Origin: Gammaproteobacteria bacterium
Lineage (GTDB): Bacteria > Pseudomonadota > Gammaproteobacteria > DSM-19610
Assembly: GCA_015494295.1 (NCBI GenBank)
Contig: WGBO01000056.1
Coordinates: forward strand, 1 to 64,000
Direction: 5' to 3'
Length of the DNA stretch: 64,000 nucleotides
Below the pieces are notes generated by a model that worked only from the letters and a program-made list of their open reading frames with translations, did not search any database and was not told where the DNA came from. Each line of letters starts with the position of its first letter. Position 1 is the stretch's first letter. Position numbers and translations under genes: made by a program. Shown one piece after another: positions 60,123 through 64,000 of this stretch.

Positions 60123-60730
60123 GCCGGGTCATCGCCGTGGCCGCCCCGCCGGGTGGCGGCAAGACCACGCTGGTGAGGGCGTTGGCGGAATGTCTGCCGG
60201 ACGCGGATTGCCTGTTCTTCGACGCCTACCAGCACATTACCGAGCGGGCGCCGGAGGATATCGAACGCTGGATGCGCGAGGGCGCGGATTTCAACGCGTT
60301 TGCGCTGCCACGCCTGGAGGCCGACCTGGCGGCGCTCAGGCGGGGCGAGGTCGTCGAGCCACCGGATGGCGGCGGGCCGGTCGGCGGGCGGCGTCACCTG
60401 CTGTTCGAAATGCCGTTCGGGCGTGCCCACGCCGCCACCGCCCCGGCCATCGATTTCCTGGTGTGGATCGACCTGCCCCCGGATATGGCGCTGGCGCGCA
60501 AGATCCACGCGTTCGTCCACGAACTGGACGATGCGCCAGCCGATGAACAGCGTGCCTTCACCGGCTGGCTGGACGGTTATCTGTCCAGTTACCTGTCTTT
60601 TGTCAGCGATGCGCTGGCGGTGCAGCGGCGCCGCATCGCCGCCGACGCCGATCTGGTGCTGGACGGGCGGGACGAGCCGCGGCGCATGGCGCGGGCCGTT
60701 GTCGATGCGCTGCCGGACGGGGTGCGTTGA
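60119..60730 (+). CDS. P-loop kinase, uridine-kinase-like
   Basis: The 203-residue protein starts with VIAVAAPPGGGKTTLVRALA (Walker A, residues ~9-17; the first Gly of the usual motif is replaced). DCLFFDAYQHIT and FLVWIDLPPDMALARKI resemble uridine kinase and phosphoribulokinase-like proteins. The acceptor is unknown. Its ATG overlaps the methyltransferase stop, and the next gene starts three bases after its own stop. Confidence 0.8.
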   Translation: MSRVIAVAAPPGGGKTTLVRALAECLPDADCLFFDAYQHITERAPEDIERWMREGADFNAFALPRLEADLAALRRGEVVEPPDGGGPVGGRRHLLFEMPFGRAHAATAPAIDFLVWIDLPPDMALARKIHAFVHELDDAPADEQRAFTGWLDGYLSSYLSFVSDALAVQRRRIAADADLVLDGRDEPRRMARAVVDALPDGVR

Positions 60731-60733
60731 GCC

Positions 60734-61558
60734 TTGGCTGCCGACCGCCTGCCGCCGCTAGCCGTCACGCGCGAAGCCGCGCTGCTGCTCGATTTCGTGC
60801 ACGGACTGAACGCCGGTTACGGCATGGAACGTTCCTGCAAGCTGAGTGCGGGCGATATCTGTTGCGATCGTTTCCTGCTGTCCGTCGGCGGCGACGCGCT
60901 GGGTGACACCGCCGCGGATTTCATTCAGGGACTGTGCGCCGCGCTGGATTTTCCGAAGGCGCTGCGCGCCGACCTTCTCCACTGGCAGGGCGCCGCGCAC
61001 ATCCTGCACCTCGGCTATGAAGGCGGCGCCGCGTCGCCGCTGGTGAAACTCTACCTCGAATTTCCGCCTTCGCCGCCGTCGGCGGGTGTGGCCCTTGCCG
61101 TGCACCGTGCCTACAAGTGGCGGCCGCGCGACCCGCAACGGCACGCGCTGGCCCACTACCGCTACCGGCCGGACATGGGCGCCGCCGGACGCGAGGCCCT
61201 GCTCGACCGCTGCTTCCGGCAGGACCGGGAGGGGCGGGCAATCGCGGCTGCGCTGCTGGAGCGGGCGCTGGCGCGTCTCGACGAGCGCGAGCTGTTCATC
61301 CTGGAAGTGAGCGAGGACGGGCAGCCACGCCACTCTTTTGACGTGAAACTGTACGACGCGGAATGGCGCGCCGGCGATATCCAGGACAGCCTGGCGCGCA
61401 TGGCGGCGCATTGCGGTCTGGACGACGCCGGGGCTGGCGCATTGATTGAACGGCTGGGGGACGAGATCGTGGGACACGTATCGGCCGGCACGGGACGCGA
61501 CGGGGCGGCTTTTTTCACGGTGTACTACGGTATCCGGGCGTGCGGGGTGGAGACATGA
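60734..61558 (+). CDS. Protein of unknown function in the radical SAM operon (A)
   Basis: The 274-residue protein reads from TTG 60734, three bases after the kinase stop. Visible segments are LLLDFVHGLNAGYGMERSCK, LSAGDICCDRFLLSVGGDAL, then LLHWQGAAHILHLGYEGGAA, VKLYLEFPPS and the C-terminal GAAFFTVYYGIRACG. It is soluble, alternating alpha/beta, with no signal peptide. The order of strands and helices, with a final strand ending in YYG, resembles the next gene's product, so the two may share a fold. I do not recognise the family. Its stop overlaps the next ATG by ATGA. Confidence 0.7.
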   Translation: MAADRLPPLAVTREAALLLDFVHGLNAGYGMERSCKLSAGDICCDRFLLSVGGDALGDTAADFIQGLCAALDFPKALRADLLHWQGAAHILHLGYEGGAASPLVKLYLEFPPSPPSAGVALAVHRAYKWRPRDPQRHALAHYRYRPDMGAAGREALLDRCFRQDREGRAIAAALLERALARLDERELFILEVSEDGQPRHSFDVKLYDAEWRAGDIQDSLARMAAHCGLDDAGAGALIERLGDEIVGHVSAGTGRDGAAFFTVYYGIRACGVET

Positions 61559-62427
61559 CGGGATTGAGCATCGGGCAGGAATTCACCGGCGAGGACGATC
61601 GCTACTTCGACTACTGCATGTGGGAGTATCGGCCCGATGCTCCTTCGACCGGCAAGCACCGCTCCTGGAACCTGCTGCTCAATGCCTTTGACGCGGCCGG
61701 GGCGGACCCGCGCGTCGCCGGACTGTGCGCGCGCCTGCGCGCCGGCATCGGCGTGTCGCGTACCGTGTGGGGCGTGAAACAGGCCGGCGGCCAGTTGAGC
61801 TGGGAACTCTATTTCTACGACTACGAGCGGCTGGAACGCGAGTTGTCCATCGCCCGCGTACTGGATGTGCTGGCGCCGCAATGCCGTTGCGATCTGGCCG
61901 ACCCGGCGCAACGTCCCTATTTCATGTTTTCGATCGACATCGACGATGCGCTGGCGCGGGGCGAACGCGGGCTGGACGAGATCAACGTCTACCTCGGCAA
62001 TGTCGGCAGCGAGGTGTCATCGGGCATCTGCTATTCGATGACGGAACGCGGTCTGCGCATGGACAACCTCTATTACTTTTTCGACGCGCGCCGCGACATG
62101 GAATCGATCGTCGCCAAGCTGGCCTGTTCCGCGCACCTCGATCTGCCGGGACTCGACGTGGACGCGATCCTGTGGCCGGAACTGCGCAACTGCAAGAGCA
62201 TTGTGGTGGCCAACAAGAAACACCACGAGGGCGTGTATTTTTCCGGCATCGACGTCGACCAGTTGCTGTTTTTTCTCGAACGCATGCAGTACCCGCGTGA
62301 AATTACCGGTTTTGTGCGCCGCGAGCGCGCACGCCTGGATCACCTGCAGTACGACGTGGGGCTTGATTACCGCATGCGCGACGGTAAGCTGGAGTTCCTC
62401 AAGAGTGCCTACTACGGTGTGTTCTGA
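61555..62427 (+). CDS. Protein of unknown function in the radical SAM operon (B)
   Basis: The 290-residue protein starts at ATG 61555, overlapping the preceding stop. Segments include YFDYCMWEYRPDAPS, LSWELYFYDYERLERELSIA, GLDEINVYLGNVGSEVSSGI, CYSMTERGLRMDNLYYFFDA, then CKSIVVANKKHHEGVYFSGI, DVDQLLFFLERMQYP and YDVGLDYRM with a final SAYYGVF. Repeating strand-strand-helix units give the look of an ABBA-type barrel as in aromatic prenyltransferases, but no diagnostic residues confirm this. Treat as unknown. It is directly followed by the radical SAM gene. Confidence 0.72.
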   Translation: MTGLSIGQEFTGEDDRYFDYCMWEYRPDAPSTGKHRSWNLLLNAFDAAGADPRVAGLCARLRAGIGVSRTVWGVKQAGGQLSWELYFYDYERLERELSIARVLDVLAPQCRCDLADPAQRPYFMFSIDIDDALARGERGLDEINVYLGNVGSEVSSGICYSMTERGLRMDNLYYFFDARRDMESIVAKLACSAHLDLPGLDVDAILWPELRNCKSIVVANKKHHEGVYFSGIDVDQLLFFLERMQYPREITGFVRRERARLDHLQYDVGLDYRMRDGKLEFLKSAYYGVF

Positions 62428-62436
62428 CCCCTGCCC

Positions 62437-63339
62437 ATGAGCCGCTTCGATCACAGCGAGTATGTTTCCATCACCATGGAGTTCAGGTGCAACCTCAAGT
62501 GCGTGCATTGCATGATCGAGGGCACCATGGACGAACTGGTGCCGGAGTCGCTGGAGAAGTTCGAGGAACTGCTGGCGCACAACCGCGCCAGCCGGCAGTG
62601 GAAGGGCCTGATCCTGACCGGCTCCGAGATCACCCTGCGCCGCGACCTTGCCGAACTTGCGCGCCGCGCGCGTGAGTCGGGTTTCGAACACGTGCGCATC
62701 CAGACCCACGGCATGCACCTGGCCCAGCCTTCCTACTGCCGCAAGCTGGTCGAGGCGGGTGTCGACGAGTATTTCATCAGCGTGGCGGGCTGCGACGCGG
62801 CCACGCACGACGACATCACCGAGGTGGAAGGTTCCTTCGCGCGCACCCTGCGCGGCATGGAAAACCTGGATGCCTGCGAGCAGGAAGTGGCGATGATCAC
62901 CAATACCGTGGTGACGGAAAAGAGCTACCGCCTGTTGCCGGCCGTGGTCGATGCCCTGTCGCATCTCGAACGCCTGGTGCAGATGGAGTTCTGGGTGTAC
63001 TGGCCCATGGAGGAGAGCGACAGCAAGAACCTGCTGGCCGCCCATGCCGACATCCTGCCCTGGCTGCGCGAAGCCATTGAACGCGCGCGGGCGCTGGGGC
63101 GGTCGGTGGAAGTGAAAAATTTCCCCCAGTGCATGCTCGGCGAGTACGGCGATACGCTGGTCAACGACCAGCCGCAACTGTTCATCGATCCGGCGTTCTG
63201 GGATCGCTTCATGCGCAACGGTTTTCACCAGTGCCGGTACCGCGAGGCCTGCGCCTCCCGCCAGTGCCTGGGACTGACCACGCCGTATATCGAAAAGTAC
63301 GGCTGGGACGAGTCGCTGTTGCGGCCGCTGCCGGGCTAG
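62437..63339 (+). CDS. Radical SAM enzyme with probable auxiliary cluster
   Basis: The 300-residue enzyme has the cluster motif C18-NLK-C22-VH-C25 after FRCNLKCVHC-type context, the GG-like LILTGSEITLRRDL segment, and IQTHGMHL. Four further cysteines near the C-terminus (C232 in FPQCMLGEYGD; C266, C272 and C277 in HQCRYREACASRQC) suggest a second Fe-S cluster as in SPASM/Twitch enzymes. Members modify peptides or small molecules. It is the last gene of the operon with methyltransferase, kinase and two unknown proteins. No precursor peptide gene was seen nearby. Confidence 0.88.
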   Translation: MSRFDHSEYVSITMEFRCNLKCVHCMIEGTMDELVPESLEKFEELLAHNRASRQWKGLILTGSEITLRRDLAELARRARESGFEHVRIQTHGMHLAQPSYCRKLVEAGVDEYFISVAGCDAATHDDITEVEGSFARTLRGMENLDACEQEVAMITNTVVTEKSYRLLPAVVDALSHLERLVQMEFWVYWPMEESDSKNLLAAHADILPWLREAIERARALGRSVEVKNFPQCMLGEYGDTLVNDQPQLFIDPAFWDRFMRNGFHQCRYREACASRQCLGLTTPYIEKYGWDESLLRPLPG

Positions 63340-63361
63340 CGTCCGGGCGCGGCCCGCGCCT

Positions 63362-64000
63362 TCACGAGGCGGTCAGCGAGTCCAGTACGTCGCGCAGCGG
63401 ACGGGGGCGCTCGATGCCGTAGCCCTGGGCGTAGTCGATACCGCAATCGCGCGCCTCGCTGAGGATGCCGTCGTTCTCGACGAACTCGGCGATGGTCTCT
63501 AGGCCCATCACCCGCCCGATCTGGGCAATGGATTCCACGATCGACCGGCTGACCGGGTTGTCGACGATATCGCGCACGAAATGGCCGTCGATCTTGATGC
63601 TGTCGACCGGCAGGTTGCTCAGGTAGGCGAAGGAACTCAGGCCGCTGCCGAAGTCGTCGAGCGAAAAACGGCAGCCGAGCTGTTTCAGTTTTTCGATGAC
63701 CTTGATGGCGCGCGACAGGTTGGCGATGGCGGCGGTCTCGGTGATCTCGAAGGTGATCAGGCGCGGGTCCAGGCGGCTTTCCGAGAACTGTTCCACCACG
63801 TAGTCGAGGAAGGACGTGTCGGTCAGCGACTGGGCCGACAGGTTGACGCTGAAGCCGGGCATGCCGGCGCCGCGCTGCGATGCCGCCAGCGCCCGGAAAG
63901 TATGGTGTATCACCCACTTGTCGATGGCCGGCATCAGTTGGTAGCGTTCGGCCGCGGGGATGAACAGGCCGGGCTGGATGAGACCGTCATCGCCGTCCTT
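63362..64000 (-). CDS. EAL-domain c-di-GMP phosphodiesterase, C-terminal part (runs off window)
   Basis: About 212 residues of the C-terminal EAL domain are visible; the N-terminal part lies beyond 64000. Conserved motifs are FIPAAERYQLMPAIDKWVI, VNLSAQSLTD, FEITETAAI, SLDDFGSGLSSFAYLSNLPV, SIKIDGHFVRDI, ETIAEFVEN and YAQGYGIERP. The metal-binding Glu/Asp/Asp and catalytic residues seen in this part are intact, so activity is likely. A GGDEF or sensory domain may precede it outside the window. Confidence 0.93.
   Translation of the reverse strand, partial: KDGDDGLIQPGLFIPAAERYQLMPAIDKWVIHHTFRALAASQRGAGMPGFSVNLSAQSLTDTSFLDYVVEQFSESRLDPRLITFEITETAAIANLSRAIKVIEKLKQLGCRFSLDDFGSGLSSFAYLSNLPVDSIKIDGHFVRDIVDNPVSRSIVESIAQIGRVMGLETIAEFVENDGILSEARDCGIDYAQGYGIERPRPLRDVLDSLTAS

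Overview
The window is GC-rich, densely coding DNA that reads as a gammaproteobacterial chromosome. The indications are a RelA with the EFDD synthetase motif, an Mla/MCE transport operon, a TolC-type outer membrane protein, OmpA, ArsS and SapC. The genus cannot be fixed from the sequence alone.

Layout. 1-2150 is an accessory patch. The end of an IS66-like element lies inside an IS3-family element, followed by a 5'-truncated gene, a clear attC site, a higBA toxin-antitoxin cassette, a second attC-like hairpin and a small secreted Cys-rich protein. 2225-6628 encodes two large secreted proteins of unknown role and a small membrane protein. 6725-13486 holds arsS, an OmpA-like protein, an acyltransferase-like membrane protein, a DUF1631 protein, an HDOD protein and a Sel1/SPOR protein. 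13565-19220 is one tight operon joining an RsbU/RsbW/STAS partner-switching module to an Mla-type lipid transporter. 19256-22819 holds relA, tRNA-Arg(CCU), a small unknown gene and adk, closed by a terminator.

23317-58103 is the centrepiece. A TolC-like protein is followed by a single 26.2-kb gene encoding an 8740-residue LEPR-XLL/DUF4347 exoprotein. Then come a DUF3467 protein, a GAF-HlyD fusion, a PqqD-M50-HlyD fusion, a shortened SecA-like ATPase and another HlyD adaptor. No type I ABC ATPase is present. The cluster reads as a dedicated, largely undescribed export route for the giant protein, possibly driven by the SecA paralogue.

58191-63339 contains a SapC-family gene and then a compact operon: O-methyltransferase, P-loop kinase, two proteins I do not recognise, and a radical SAM enzyme. 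It looks like an uncharacterised small-molecule or peptide modification pathway. The window ends inside an EAL-domain protein on the minus strand.

All domain calls were made by reading sequence motifs by eye; no database search was run.
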